DNA of 64,000 nt from Tetraselmis striata (lineage: Eukaryota > Chlorophyta > Chlorodendrophyceae > Chlorodendrales > Chlorodendraceae), in NCBI GenBank assembly GCA_006384855.1, contig VCJN01002673.1, forward strand, positions 216,004-280,003, in the 5' to 3' direction. This document shows, one piece after another, positions 10,221 through 22,439 of this stretch. Under the pieces are notes generated by a model. The model was not told where the DNA came from and made no database searches. It saw only the letters and a list, made by a program, of their open reading frames with translations. How positions within the stretch are numbered: the stretch's first letter is position 1; each line of letters opens with the position of its first letter. A program made the translations under genes and the position numbers.

Positions 10221-12029
10221 GAAATATGCATTCAAATGGTTGCCGAAAATTTCGAGCAGCAACCTGATTTTGGGAAGCTCTCACAGAAATATGTCAAGCG
10301 TATTACAGAAATATTGACATTGGACCTTCCCCTGGAGCTGGCGGGCATGGTATGACAGGCTTTTCTCTTTTTACTTGAACTTCAGCATGACCCTGTAGTG
10401 ATAAACTTGACAAACACTTTCGCCGCTTGCGCACAGTTGATAGATGACGAGAGCTATTGGGCCAGGCGCAGCAATGCACGATGGAAAAACTGCGAGGTGG
10501 AGATCAACTGTGGCAGCATCACCTATGCCAATGTGTGCTGTTGGTCTTGCTCCCCATGTCGGTGTATGTTATGCACTCATTGCCGCTTCATGGGTTTATG
10601 CGTGACCCTTAGGTAACAGCGCATGGAAACTCGTGGCGCCAACTCTACTTTGAGCGCAATCTGGAGTGCTGCCTAGAGCAGTGAGTCCTTGATGTGCCAC
10701 GCAGCTTGCACTGATTGCATGTTGAATTCTATGACCTACATTTCACAATGGCCTGGCAAGTCTCGACGATCCAACATGAGGTGCCATCAACTGGTGGTCT
10801 GCGAGCAGAAATTGATCATAGGTGATGATTATGCTCACCTAGATTTGACCCATCCGTATCCGATGTGGACGACTTGAAAAGGCTGATGACGTTCTCCCGG
10901 AAGTTTGTACGGAGCATCAACCTCAAGCAATTCCCATCGCACCTTGACTTGCAAATTCTCTTTGACACCATGCACACGTGAGTACCTGTGCATACATGAC
11001 CCTACCTTGGTTTAGGTTGCGACCATGCGACCACCTAAGCAATGATGAAGACACGCTCTGGTGTCATTGCGTAATGCAGGTCCCCAACGTCTTTCGCATT
11101 GACATACGGCATGCAGAATGTGGGCATGGATTATGACCGCTCCCTGTTTGGCATGAAGCTGTCAGACTGCCGAGCATTAGCCAAGGCATTGGAACGAACA
11201 GAAACCCTGACGTATCTCAACCTCAGCAACAATATGCTGGATGATGACAAGGTCCGGATGATTGCATCAGGCATGGTGGAGAATATTTCCATTACTCATC
11301 TCGACCTGAGCCACAACAAAATTGCTGATAGAGGTGTGAGGGCGCTAGCGAAGCTCCTTGACAACCGCTCGGTCATTTCAATTCTGAACTTGAGTGACAA
11401 TCAAATTCACTCCGAGGGCGGCAGAGCTCTCGCTCGTGCAATCCGGGGAAACTTTTCGTTGATATCCTTGAATGTCAGGCTGAATCGTCTCGGCGACGAT
11501 GGTGGGCGAACTATATGTGATGTTCTTCGTGCCAACCAAGTGTTGGAGAGGCTCAACATTGGCAGCAATCAACTTGGTCCCTTGGTAGGCTTCTGCTACT
11601 GCCGATTCCTTTATGCTGCTGCACCTGGCCTGTGCATGTAAACTGTGGACTGACTTGCACACTCTGATATGGCTGTAAAAGACTGTGCAATCCATCTCAG
11701 CGCTGCTGCGCCTGAATCATCGAATGAAGGACCTGGACCTTTCTGGGAACCATTTTGACGAAACTGGTGGCCGCGTCATCCGTGAAGCGTTAGACGAAAA
11801 CACGTGCGTCTCCCGCTCCAGTGTTGCATGTCTGTCATGTGTTATGGTGTCACGCCGCGTCCCCAAGCCGGGCCATCCTTAGAGTCATAATGCTGTTTGT
11901 GGTTGATTTTGCAGAGCGTTACGGAAGTTTGATATACGCCTGTCGCACATTCACATGGATGACCAAGTGGCCATTGAAGAAATCATGATGAAACGCGCTG
12001 AGCGCTTGGAACGCAGCAAGATAGTATAG
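10221..12029 (+). CDS. DRC5: DRC5/TCTE1-like nexin-dynein regulatory complex subunit, leucine-rich repeat protein (5' end incomplete)
   Basis: Seven exons join in frame with GT-AG introns: 10221-10349, 10386-10496, 10613-10680, 10843-10977, 11080-11584, 11682-11803 and 11915-12029. Their total is 1,185 nt, or 394 residues plus TAG, so the model is internally consistent. Landmarks are LIDDESYWARR, HGNSWRQLYFERNL, RKFVRSINLKQFP, GMDYDRSLFGM, repeated LRRs (TYLNLSNNMLDDDKVR, THLDLSHNKIADRG, SLNVRLNRLGDDGG) and an end like RKFDIRLSHI. This order matches TCTE1/DRC5 (algal FAP155), a structural protein of the axonemal nexin-dynein regulatory complex. The animal protein is about 500 residues, so one or more 5' exons upstream of 10,221 are missing from this model. 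The gene shows that the host builds a motile flagellum. Confidence 0.85.
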
Positions 12030-12144
12030 AAGAGCATATCCATGTTAAAGATGGCTGCTCTTCATCCGCACAGATGCACTGGCTGGCATTAGAAGAAGCC
12101 CTGTCCATGGTACAATTAGCCCAGATGCGTGCAGGAATCCAGAA

Positions 12145-14021
12145 CTAACAATCTTCTGCCTGTGGATTGCCGATGAACTTGGCGGTGATGTCAAACTCCC
12201 CGAGCATGTTCTGTGCAAAAAGTGAAACCGCTCCCGAGTCTGTTGATGAATGGATGGAATCAATCCACATATTGGTGACAGTCACCACAACAACACATGT
12301 ACATGCACTCTGACCCCCTTCTCGCCCTCCCTCTCACCTGTTGAGACTGCCAATAGAGTCCCAAGGATATTCCATTCCAGTTTCCAGATACGGGCATCCA
12401 TCTCCATACTTGTGATCTGCAAGGAGAATACAAGTGAAAGGCATCACCACTAGTTGGCAATTAGTGGCTGCAAGAGGCGATTCTGAGGTGCTCAAGCTCC
12501 AGTATGCGAGGTTGCATGATCGCGCACCAGTTTTGGATGCAACCCCTGCCCGCCCAGTCCATCCAGTGACCACACCTCCACTGTGGAATAGATTGCTGTG
12601 GCAATCGTATCAATTTGCCTGTTCAATTGGGGCGCCCAGTGTAAGCATGCCACCGGTCCCATTAGATCGCTCCTCAGTCTCGCGCACTCCTACAACAGGA
12701 TCTATACACAGTCAATCCTCTGGATGGGCAAGGTATCCTAGCAGCCCATTCTCATTAGCACCACAAGTCCCATGCTCCAATTGGGTGGTAGCCCAGGCAG
12801 GTCACGCACCACCCACGCCATGGCTGACTCCTCATATTGCCAGATTCCTGAGGTTCCATCGTTGCACCCTGCGATGATAAGCGGAGAACACCCTGGGCAG
12901 ATCGGGTGGAATACTGAGGAACAGAATGGATCACCTCCATGTCAAGCGGTCCAATATAGTACACTGCACGATCATACATGTCTCATTTTGACCTAGTTAA
13001 CGTTTGAGGCTTAATGATGGGCGCAGGTGGACCTGGGCCATTCGCCTCCCTCCAGCACAGTGATGTGCATTCGCCGTGCCGTGTACACCGAATTGTGTGC
13101 ACTAGCTCCCAGCAGCACTCCCCCAAAGGTGCCAAACCTCCGTAGATCCGCAGTTTGCCATCAGCACAGGACACTGCCAGAAGAGCGCCATACTCTTTCG
13201 GGGAAAATGCAATGTCCCTGGCAATTTCGAAAGCAATATTTAGCATTTGCATAGTGGCCTACATGTACAGATGCACCATGCTGGGCTCACACCGGCTCTG
13301 GACGGCATGGCTGGCAAGGGAAAACGCACCATATCTGGCTGCCTGCATGCCACGACTGCACAAGTCTCCAACCCTGGGGCCTGTGCACTTGCTTGACCTC
13401 CGCCCATATATGTATTGTTGCACCTGAAGATGTGGCGAGGACCTGCCCAAAATCTGATGGCGCCCATGAAATCCGCGCCTGTGTGCTGGAATTCGGCCAG
13501 GAAACCTTCACGGGCAGCGAGGAGCAACCAGGGGAGAGAGTGGGCGGTGTCAGGGCACTGGACTCTTCCTCGGCCTAAAGGGCATCAAACTAGGCCCAGA
13601 CGCGAGACACGTTATTCTGCAGATCACCTGCATGCTGGCAGAGAGCTCGAGCTTCCCAGTATCTGTCGCATATATCTGCAAAATGCAGAGCCCAGCAATG
13701 AGAAGGCCGTGTAATCGCAGGCCAAACGGAGAACACGACGCCAAGCTGTGAACAAAAAGAATTTGTCCCTATGTTTATCGCATCCTAGGTAAGTGCATTG
13801 CGTGCTGACCTTAAGAGTGTCGTCATTGCATACCGTAGCAAGCCTGGTCCCTGTGCCGTCGTGGGCGGCGACTTCAGCTGCGCCTGGGCGAAGCGTTGCC
13901 GTGGATGAAGTCTACGCGCGGCAGATCACAAACAACAAGCTAAAGAAGAGCAAAACATGCACAGCCAGCCGTAAACATCAGCAACAGGCCAAGGGTTGCC
14001 ACATACCAGTGCTGTATCCAT
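12145..14021 (-). CDS. SEH1: SEH1-like WD40 nucleoporin
   Basis: This spliced minus-strand gene ends in TAG at 12145-12147, only 115 bp from the convergent DRC5-like gene. The first exons fit exactly: ATG at 14021 (MDTAL), 13810-13911 (ending RLATVCNDDTLK), 13628-13675 (IYATDTGKLELSASMQ) and 13424-13478 (ARISWAPSDFGQVLATSS). Further blades follow: DIAFSPKEYGALLAVSCADG (about 13.2 kb), GPVACLHWAPQLNRQ (about 12.65 kb), IWKLEWNILGTLLAVSTG (about 12.38 kb) and DSGAVSLFAQNMLGEFD near the end. The order and wording match SEH1, the beta-propeller of the Nup107-160 nuclear pore complex (and of SEACAT/GATOR2). Some middle exons were not placed precisely. Confidence 0.75.
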
Positions 14022-14024
14022 TGC

Positions 14025-14430
14025 GGAGCAAATATGACGTCAGAGTGAGACCTCGGGCTGCGGCAGTCTACCAAACGGTGTAGTCGACAATAGACAATAC
14101 CTGTGACCCGAGACTGTCGGCAGGAGCGTCAGGCATGGCGAAGGGCAATAAGTCGCGAAAGATGGCGTGTGCGGGGAAGGATGGCATGACGAATCACAAC
14201 AGCTGGCATAGAAATACCTGTAGTCGTCACGCGGGGTGCGACGGTCACTCGGCTGTTAGGCCGGGGGCGGGGGGAGACGGGGTCATTCTGGCTTATGGCT
14301 CGGCGGCGCGGGGGGCGGCGCGAGGGCGACCGGCGAGAACGATCGATCAGTCTCCTACTTCGTAATACATTAGCAGGATCGTAGCGACTCGTAGCGACCG
14401 GGAACAGGGGTCTGCCGTGACCATAAACTC
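14025..14430. other. Intergenic sequence, no feature recognised
   Basis: This GC-rich stretch lies between the SEH1-like start and the YR element copy B. One short plus-strand ORF (14135-14365) has no recognisable motif. Confidence 0.3.
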
Positions 14431-14556
14431 GCGTTTCAAAGTTGAGTCTGGTCTTGCCAAAAAGGTCGCGCAGGCCTTTTACATGGACAAGAGCCGAAAT
14501 TGGCAGGAAGGTTAAGTGAAAGCCTGGAGGGAAAACGGAGTCCCGGGGGGCGCTGC

Positions 14557-14747
14557 GTGTAACGCAGCAAAAAACTGAAAGATGGCAGGCTCAGCTGTTA
14601 CTGCTGTTTTTATGTCTACTCGTGCTGCACCCAAAAAGGGCGCAACAACAGATGCCTAGTTCCCGTACCACTGAGCAGCACTTGTAGCCAAAAAGCAGCG
14701 GTTAGGGAAAGGGAGGAAACCCCATAAATTAGTTTAGAACATTTCAA
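14557..14747 (-). repeat. A2 split direct repeat of YR element copy B
   Basis: This block is about 190 bp and lies in the same orientation as 17502-17699. It differs by scattered substitutions and a few short indels (for example a missing GGTACGTACC). It is flanked by the B1 and B2 CAAAGTTGAGTCTGG words. Confidence 0.75.
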
Positions 14748-16461
14748 AGTTGAGTCTGGTTTTGCAAGTCATGAGCGAACGGAGAGAGCGGCGGCGGATT
14801 AACGGAGAAGGGGTAGCGCCAAGTCATGAAGGGCACCGGTAAGGCCACCGCTGCGGAGTCCTGTTGGACTTGGAGGTGGCGGAGGGGCGCGATGTGACCG
14901 AAGAAGAACCACGCGCCAGGCGAAGGAGGGACGTTGGGGTCGATGTAGTCTAGAACGACGTCGGAGTTAGTGCCCCAGCCGCCATGGTAGCGGATGTGGG
15001 AAAGTGGAGTTCCGATGGCGTTAGCGGCAGACGCTGCTCCCTTGCGAAGGCTGTGTGAGCTCCAGGAAGTGCCGGCGGGAGGGGCACCACCGACAAGACG
15101 AACGCGGTTGTAGAGAGCCAGTCCGGCATTGTAACGGTGGTCCAAGACTTGGACTGCTCGCTTGGGGTGACCGCCCAGAAGTTTGTCTCGGCCAAGGCAA
15201 CAGAAAGCAGGGGGGCAGACTGTACGTGGTCGATGAAGTGGTGCATGAGACGTGCAACGCGGGGGTACTCCGATACTGGAAGGAGCACTACGCGCGGGTC
15301 GTCGGGACTCTGTCGACCAGCGCAGAAGGTTCTCGCGGTACACCCGCCAAGCAATGTTGTAAACGTCGACATGCGCATCCCGCACTCGGGAGGACACGCC
15401 AGTAAGTTCTCTGGCAAAGAACATGAAGTTGACACCGAGGCCACGAGGGCTCGGAAGTTGTACTTGTGCCCTAAGATGGGAGTAGACACAATCAACTCTG
15501 CCTGCTCGACGAAGTTGTAAGCGACATCAGCAGGCAAAGGGGCTCGCAAAGGGGAAGCCTCCATGCGGCGCTGCCGTAGCATCAGCCCACGCCGAGCTGC
15601 AGTAAGGTGCATGCTGTCCTTGGCGATTGGGTCGAGGTTGTGCAACTCAAAGAACGTGTTTATTGCGGACATGTAGGGCTGCAACGACTTAGCCCCAATG
15701 TGCCCCCACTTACCGACCCAAGCAACGTAAAGGACGACAGTAGCAGTGGTCGTCTCCAGCGGGCTGATGTTCTCGGAGTCGTGGCAGAACTCCAAGACTG
15801 GGAGAGTCTGCCGGCGTAGCTCTTTAGTGACTGAGCGGTGAGGGAGCTGGAGAGTAGATCGAGGGACCGCTGTCCCAAGTCGTCTGAACCGAACGCGTCA
15901 TGCAACCGAGACCGGAGTGAAGCAGCCCAAGGGGCAACAATTTCGGGCTTGTCAATCACGTAAATGCGGCGATTGGCCGACAAAGTAACAGTAGAGTAGG
16001 GGCGGCTACTATTAGCAAAGTACTCGGAAGCAGCGGTTAGGTTTTCGGCGGTTGGCCGGTAGTTGCTGGACGGGTTTGCAATAGCACAAGTACGGGTTTG
16101 CGGGGATAGGTTCAGGTAGGAGGGCCGCCCCGCGGGCCCTTCGCGCTCGTAGCGTCTGTCACGCGCGTAACGTACACGCGCGAAGCTTGGTCGTTGCGAA
16201 CCAGTTGCAACACGCAGTGCGGCAACCGGCGGACGCAGTGATGAAATGGTCCGGGAGGCGGTTGGTTGAGCCGCCATGTGCATGTGTGCGTTGAGCCGCA
16301 CTCGGATGTAGCTGTAAGAAGCGCCGCACCGAGGAAGGTCTAAATGAAGTCTGTAATAAGGTGGAGGGGGGGGGGGGGTCTGGTCCTGACACAGGGCGCT
16401 CATCCCGTCGTTGAGTTGCTAGGGTTCGCCTTGCGGCGGTCACCGAAAGGTGGCCTCGCAA
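14744..16461 (-). pseudogene. Tyrosine recombinase of YR element copy B (multiple frameshifts)
   Basis: The frame is the same as copy A in four overlapping pieces (16461-16159, 16403-15660, 15795-14950, 15424-14744). It retains FFARELTGVSSRVRD, SHSLRKGAASAANAIG and VLDYIDPNVPPS. At least three indels separate the pieces, and the C-terminus runs past the stop used in copy A. It is homologous to the intact enzyme at 1166-2614 and presumably non-functional. Confidence 0.75.
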
Positions 16462-16497
16462 AGCGCTAGCAGCTCCGACGAAAGGCGCCGCACGCCG

Positions 16498-17384
16498 TTA
16501 CTCGTGCTCACCTTCGCGGCCACGCCCGCGCCCGCCGCCACGCCCACGTCCAAGCCCGCGCCATGCAGCCGCACCCGCTACTCGAGCAGTAGCGGTTGCT
16601 TTGGCGTTGCCGGCAACCGCCGCCTCGAAGACACGACGCTCGTAGTCCCTCATGAGGTTCCCAAAAATCGCAGAACCTAGATGCTCAGAAGCAGGCTGAA
16701 AATGCTGGGCTCACATCACGTCCAAAACACCTTGATCACCGTGCATCACACGCTTGATCTCATTAAGCCTCCGTAAGAATGCCAATCGGAAGCGAAACGC
16801 CGCCTTGTCGATGGCTTCGGCGTGATTCCGAGCACGTGCTAGGTATGGGGTGAAGTCTTGATTCGCAACATGGACGTAGGGTAGCATCTCGTCGAGAGCT
16901 ACGAAAACTGTGGCCATGTGGGCGCCGAAGCACGACATCCAAAGATACTTCTCTAGGGCCGGCAGACGGCCGGTCGTCATACTTAAGGTACTCGTTCGTT
17001 AGGTCGGTGCTCAGGGGGAAGAGTCTAGGCACTCGGCTGACCGGTCGAACGGTCTCGTAACCACACCCTGCTCGCTGCAGTAGCTATGGCACCGCGAGGT
17101 AGGTAGTCGTCCTCGTCACTCACGGATTCTGCTCCGACACGGCCGCCCTGGGCTAGCTCTAGCAAGTTGGGGCGCATTGCGGCTCCCCCGCTGCATGTCG
17201 GCTCTCCCGCGATGCGCTGCCCGGAACCGGATCCATGTGCTCCGTCTCCATCAACAACATGGTCACAAGCCATCAATTGAGCCAACGTTGTTGCAAGCTC
17301 GCGCAGCAATGTAGACTGGGCCTTCACGTCTGCTTGTAGCAATTCGAGCGTCGGCTCAACGACGGGTTCTTCTCCATCAGACAT
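16498..17384 (-). pseudogene. Gag-like ORF1 of YR element copy B (frameshifted)
   Basis: ATG at 17384 (MSDGEEPVVEPTLELLQ) opens a frame that runs through the point where copy A is frameshifted, then breaks near EDDYL (about 17.1 kb). Downstream pieces read LDVVLRRPHGHSF and SCFGAHMATVFVALDE in other frames. The Arg/Gly tail is decayed. Comparing both copies gives a Gag-like protein of about 280-300 residues. Confidence 0.6.
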
Positions 17385-17501
17385 AGTAACGCACGGACGT
17401 ACGGATGAGAAGTTTACACATCGGTGGTGAACCGGGTGTGGTCTTGAACAACCTGGGGTGACCTTGCTCGCGCAACATGTTACAAGACAGTTTTGACATC
17501 G

Positions 17502-17699
17502 CTGCGTGTAATAACGCAGCGAAAACTGGAAGATGGCAGCCTCAATTGTTATGGCTGCTTTTATGTCAACTTGTGCTGCACCGGTACGTACCCAAAAAGG
17601 GCGCAACGACAAGTGCCTAGTTCCCGTATCACTGAGCAGCACTTGTAGCCAAAAAGCGGATAGGGAACGGGAGGAAACCCCATAAATTAGTTTAGAACA
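17502..17699 (-). repeat. A1 split direct repeat of YR element copy B
   Basis: This is the 5' terminal block of copy B, a direct repeat of 14557-14747. Its outer edge at TTTAGAAC (17,699) marks the element end. Copy A's equivalent lies outside the window. Confidence 0.75.
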
Positions 17700-19500
17700 A
17701 ACAATGAAAGAATCAAATTACAGTAGCCGGACCGGGATTTTTTAAAATATGCGTTTTATCCAATTACTAGGTAATCCTTACATAAATTCGGTACCTTGTA
17801 GCGGAGGCATTAAAAACAATTAAGAGTTACGGCCTGGTCTCGGCCTCACGGGTACGGGTAGTCGCTAGGTGTGAGTTTGATCCACGGCCCGGGGCGGGGC
17901 GGGCACCTAATTTTCATATCGCTACAATAAAGACCGAAGTTGCTACATATTTCCGAAAATAAGAGGAGGAAGATATTGTAAATATATCCTGCGGCGCCGC
18001 ACGATTTACAGGCCTAATATTCTGCGGCCTTCTGCAGCTAAGTAATGTAAATATACATTCTCCGGCACCTCGTATTTGTTGAAGGACGATCCTATATTGC
18101 GTTTTTTGATGATTTTCTGATCGCCTTTTGCAGCTAGCTTATGTAACTAATATTATGCAGCACGCGGACACGCCGGTGTGTTCACCGCCTTGAAGTTGGT
18201 AAATATTGTCGGCACCGAAACGCGCGCGACTTCACGCGCGGTGGCAGAACCACGCCCGCGCCCCGTCGCCTGCCGCCATTGCCATTACCGCTGCCATCCA
18301 CACAAACGACACAGCGCTTCCGCGCTCCTCGTAGCGGAACCCAAACAAACTGCCTACACGTTTTGGCGCTGCAGCTGGTGCCATCGTGGTGACGACGTCG
18401 CGCTCGGCACCGTGCTAGTCGCCGCCAAGGGTAGCAACAGGACCGCTGCGGCTAGCCTCTTTGGCATGCGCGCCCTCGGACGCTGGGCCTTCGAGCTCCG
18501 CGTCAAGCTCGTCAGTTGCATCCAGCACACCGGCGCAGCACTTGCGAGGAGCATGTGCGTTGGGCAGCGAGGCGTGCTGCTCCATGGTGGCGGCGATTTT
18601 TCAAATATTCCGACCGGAGCGGCAAGGCGGTAGACGGCTGGTCAACGCGAGATGTCAGGGCCAAGTTTTTTCGGGAACCTTGCGGTAATAGGTACCCATA
18701 ATTAGAGAGTCTCCCATGTTCTCAGCGGAAGGAATAGTGGATAAATGTCGGTAAATTCTTGGTTCAATTACATATGGGTTCCGGCGTTCTCTCCGTCTAG
18801 TCGTCGGCTATTTCGAGGCGGTATTTATACCCGCGAGGAATAATTGCTGACTGGTACACTCGTACTGTGCTGTGATGCATGTACGGTGTGCTGTCTAGAA
18901 GCAACCAAAAAATGAAGGAAACTTCTGTGAACTTAGCACAGTCACTATATGGCCTATCTATGCCATAGCACTAAGTACCGGATTCCAAATGCATAGGAAA
19001 CTCGGTATAGACTAGCCGCAGGTGTGACAATAATGGCATCCTCTCTGTACGGGTACTGTATGTTCGTAGAATCATATAGTACGAGTACCTCATGTATCAT
19101 TTACGGATGTCGGGAATAATGAGGTCTTGGCGGGCAGAGATTGTCACGATTCTCAAGCCCTTCTAAGCATGCGCGCTGTGCGCCCCGGGTGTACCACGAT
19201 ACAGCTGCTTCACGCAGGGGACAAACCCAGTACGGCATGCCAGGTCTTGCGCCCGCTAACGATCCCGGGTAACCCGGACCAATGGCCTGCCTGGGTGCTG
19301 CCGGCCCGGGCCGGGCCTAAGCTTTCAAATTCGAAGTGCCACCCGCACTACTCCAACACTTTATCCTAGCAGCCACAGTGTCTCCCGCTGCTAGCCCGCC
19401 GACACCGCCAAGTTGTTATCGGTCAGTTGAGCGGTACTGCGGTGGTCACTCACTCACTCCCTAGCCTTATTCCCTTCACACTGGACATAGTGGTGGATTC
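17700..19500. other. No gene recognised
   Basis: Short ORFs only (for example 18178-18633), without recognisable motifs. Composition varies, with an AT-rich segment around 17.7-18.2 kb. Confidence 0.35.
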
Positions 19501-20126
19501 GCTTCAGGCGGTGAGAGTGCTACCATGTCCTGCGTGCCGGCAGCGGGGCAAGCACAGGCACCGGCGCCCCCCGCACCGGCACCCAGGGCACCGACGGCGG
19601 ATCCTCTCGTAGCGAGGCATCCCGCGGGGCATCCCGCAGTACGCACCCCCCCCCCCCCCCCTGTGCCCCCGCACTCCACCTCTCTGCCCGAGCATGAAGA
19701 ACTGTGGATGTTGTAGCGCGCCTTAAGGCGATGCGATAGGCAGCAGCCACACGCCCACAATATTTTGTGCCCACAACATATTGTGACTCCGCCTGACTAC
19801 TCTCAAGCCCGGCGTTATGCGGTTCCGCCGCAGCTGGCTTGTCGCGCCGTCGTCAATGTGCTGACGGGGCAGGTATGGCGTAGGCGGCACGCCACCCAGT
19901 GGAGGAGTAGTCCGTGCTGGCCATGGACAACCGCGGGCTGACGAGCAAGGGCTGAAGGCCGGGGGAGCTGGTATGAAGCGAGGGCGCGTTGTGCGCAAGT
20001 TTTTCGTGAACAACCTGTCAAGATTTTCGATGTATGCCGCCACACCGGTCTGCGGTCTGCAGGCGTCTGGTTTGACCCAGAATCGAGACATTCGGATTTG
20101 TGTGAGACAGAAGGGGTGCGTGGGAT

Positions 20127-22435
20127 ATGGGGGGATGTGGACCCCGAGAAGTGGATATAGAGGTCTTGCACCAATACAACACAGAGATGACTCTCTTGAG
20201 GCTGGCATCGTTCAAGCGCCCATGCTACCAGCATTGGGACCCCCTACACTTCGACGATATACCCGGCGGACGTGATGCACATGCAGCGCTAACGGCGGAC
20301 GCAATGAGGCTGGCCGTCACGGAGTCCCGCCCCGATAGCCTGATGAGGGATGAGTTTTGGGCGGACAACATGGCGGAGCCGTTTCGTGAATTGAGAGGCG
20401 ACGTGGGAAACGATACAAAATGTTGTGCGCGTGATTATTCGGGTCGATGAAATAGACATATGGAGCACCCACCCCCAACTATTGACTGATGCTGCTGGTC
20501 TCTATACAGGCGCATCATAAGCGGAGAGTCATACTCCTCGTGACCAGAGGACTTGGAGCTGCAGCTTCCAACCCCTGACACCCCATCGAGGACCTAAAGA
20601 AGATGTACGAGTGGGCTATGAACCACGCGTTGTCGGTAGACGCGCGTGCCGTAGTTCAAGGCCTGGCCTCCAACGACGCTTTGCGTCGCCCTGAAAACGC
20701 AGGAATGACTGCCGATTTCTTCATGTCAATTGCTTTCCGCTTATTGCTACCCTCCATCCCGCCCGGTAGGCGCTCTGCCATTTGTAATATACATGCGACA
20801 AATATTTGTGCCCGCAATATTTTAGGCCAACACTCCTCTGTGGCACCACAGGGGAACATGCGGCATTCGCGCGCTCACAGCAACTCGGGTCACTCCCTTC
20901 TCCGCCACCGCGATCCCCCGCCGACCCTCTGCTGGATGCCGTCCCCTTGGTGTCGGCCTTTTGGGACAGCGGACAATGTATGCTGAGCCACATGCTCGTC
21001 GGCACGTTTACCCACCCCCCCCCCCCCCCCCCACCCCGCCCCCCGCCCCGCCCCGATCTGGCCGTTCTTGGCGTGCATGCATGGCCTCATGCCGCGCTTA
21101 AAACGCACGGCTGCATCGTGCGCATGTGCAGACGCCCACGCCTTGGAATATTCCGACTTAGAGCGCAGGAGGCCAAGAAGATGCCCTGCTCGATGGGCCC
21201 TCGTGCGAGAAAGTCGACGCCGCGGTTGTGGCCGCCCGGAAAAATAACACAGCACAAGAGCAAGGGCCCGATCGCCAAGGAGTTGAACGCTACGCTTCAG
21301 CAGCTTTGGGAGTCGTACGTGCGCAAGCGCGACAGTGCCGAGGGTGCCGTGAAGCTGCATGACATGGATGGTGTCGTGATCGCCATTTCTGCTTTCGTTG
21401 CGGAAGTGCACGTCTCCTCGGCCGATCAAGGTAAGCGGTCAAGTTCGCATGACGCTTCCCAACCTTAAAACATGACCGGCAAGAAGCATTGTGCCTGCAG
21501 GACGTACTTGCATGTATAGTTGGGCTATGTAATAACACATAATATGTAATAGTATGCAATGCGATATGATATGATATATAGTCAATATAATGTATATATA
21601 AATACATATACATATATATATATATCATATGTAATACCTGCAACCGTAGCTGTACATAAATAGCTGTATATATACGCGCAGGCCGTAGCTGCATGTTTAG
21701 CTGGGCTAGGTAATGATATGTAATACAATATCATAGATATGATGTACGTTACAGTATTGTAAATACAATATGATATGTAACTGGGCTTGCAAGAGTTGCA
21801 TATATGGCTGGATACGTCGCCAATAGTAATACCGGATTTATGCTCGACCCCACGACATGCGACGAGCACTCGGCGAAGATAGTGTTGCAGTTTTCTCCGG
21901 CAGCTGCCCTATCTTCACGGGTTCATGCCACAACGTTGCCGGCGCCAGTGAGCAATGGTTCCGCCTCTATCGCAATCAGCGGCCATGCCAATGCCACTGT
22001 GACCGCAACCTTGGGGGCAACGCCATCTACCCATGCCACGGCAACCCTTGGCAATGCATCAGCCTCAATGACAGCTGCGGTCGTCGCTGCCAGCACGCCC
22101 GAGGGTGAGTGCCCGTTCTTGGTTTCATGGCGTACCCTCCTCGCCGAGTGGCCTGCCAGTATTATTCGATTAACTTCCGTGTATTACTCCGCCCAGGTGG
22201 TGGTGCCACAGAGGAACGGCACGAGGCTCCCCGTTTACCCGCGGCCACCGAGTTCCCTGGCACCGGGAAACATGGATGTGGGTTCGCCCGTGCAGAGCCG
22301 AGGAGGTTGAATCAGTTGTACGGGGCCATCCGATTGGCGGTGGGCGGCGAGCTTCCGCCCACGATGAAATGCATGGCCAAATATAGACGCGGGGACGCTG
22401 GCGCATTGGCGACCTGGATTGAAGTCGTGTTGTGA
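20127..22435 (+). CDS. Putative multi-exon gene of unknown function
   Basis: Several plus-strand open blocks look like exons. They are 20127-20450 (EVLHQYNTEMTLLRLASF, HWDPLHFDDIPGGRDA), a block from 20603 (WAMNHALSVDARAVVQGLAS), about 21160-21430 ending at a GTAAGC donor (SKGPIAKELNATLQQLWESY), 21804-22105 ending at GTGAGT (a Thr/Ala-rich stretch), and about 22198-22435 ending in TGA (QLYGAIRLAVGGELPPTM). No domain was recognised. An AT-rich microsatellite region (21.5-21.8 kb) sits in a putative intron. The exons may not all belong to one gene. Confidence 0.3.
21515..21800. repeat. AT-rich low-complexity tract
   Basis: Irregular repeats of ATATGATAT, TATATATA and AATACATATA, apparently inside an intron of the surrounding unassigned gene. 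Confidence 0.6.
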
Positions 22436-22439
22436 AGGT

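Larger units (their letters stand above)
14434..17699 (-). mobile_element. Tyrosine-recombinase (Ngaro/PAT-like) element, copy B, full length
   Basis: This is the inverted relative of copy A and shows the complete architecture on the minus strand: A1 (17699-17502), Gag-like ORF (17384-16498), YR ORF (about 16461-14744), B1 (about 14768-14748), A2 (14747-14557), and B2 ending at about 14434. A1 and A2 share ACTGAGCAGCACTTGTAGCC and AACCCCATAAATTAGTTTAG. B1 and B2 share CAAAGTTGAGTCTGGT. No RT/RNase H frame is present. Both ORFs carry indels, so this copy appears inactive. Confidence 0.75.
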
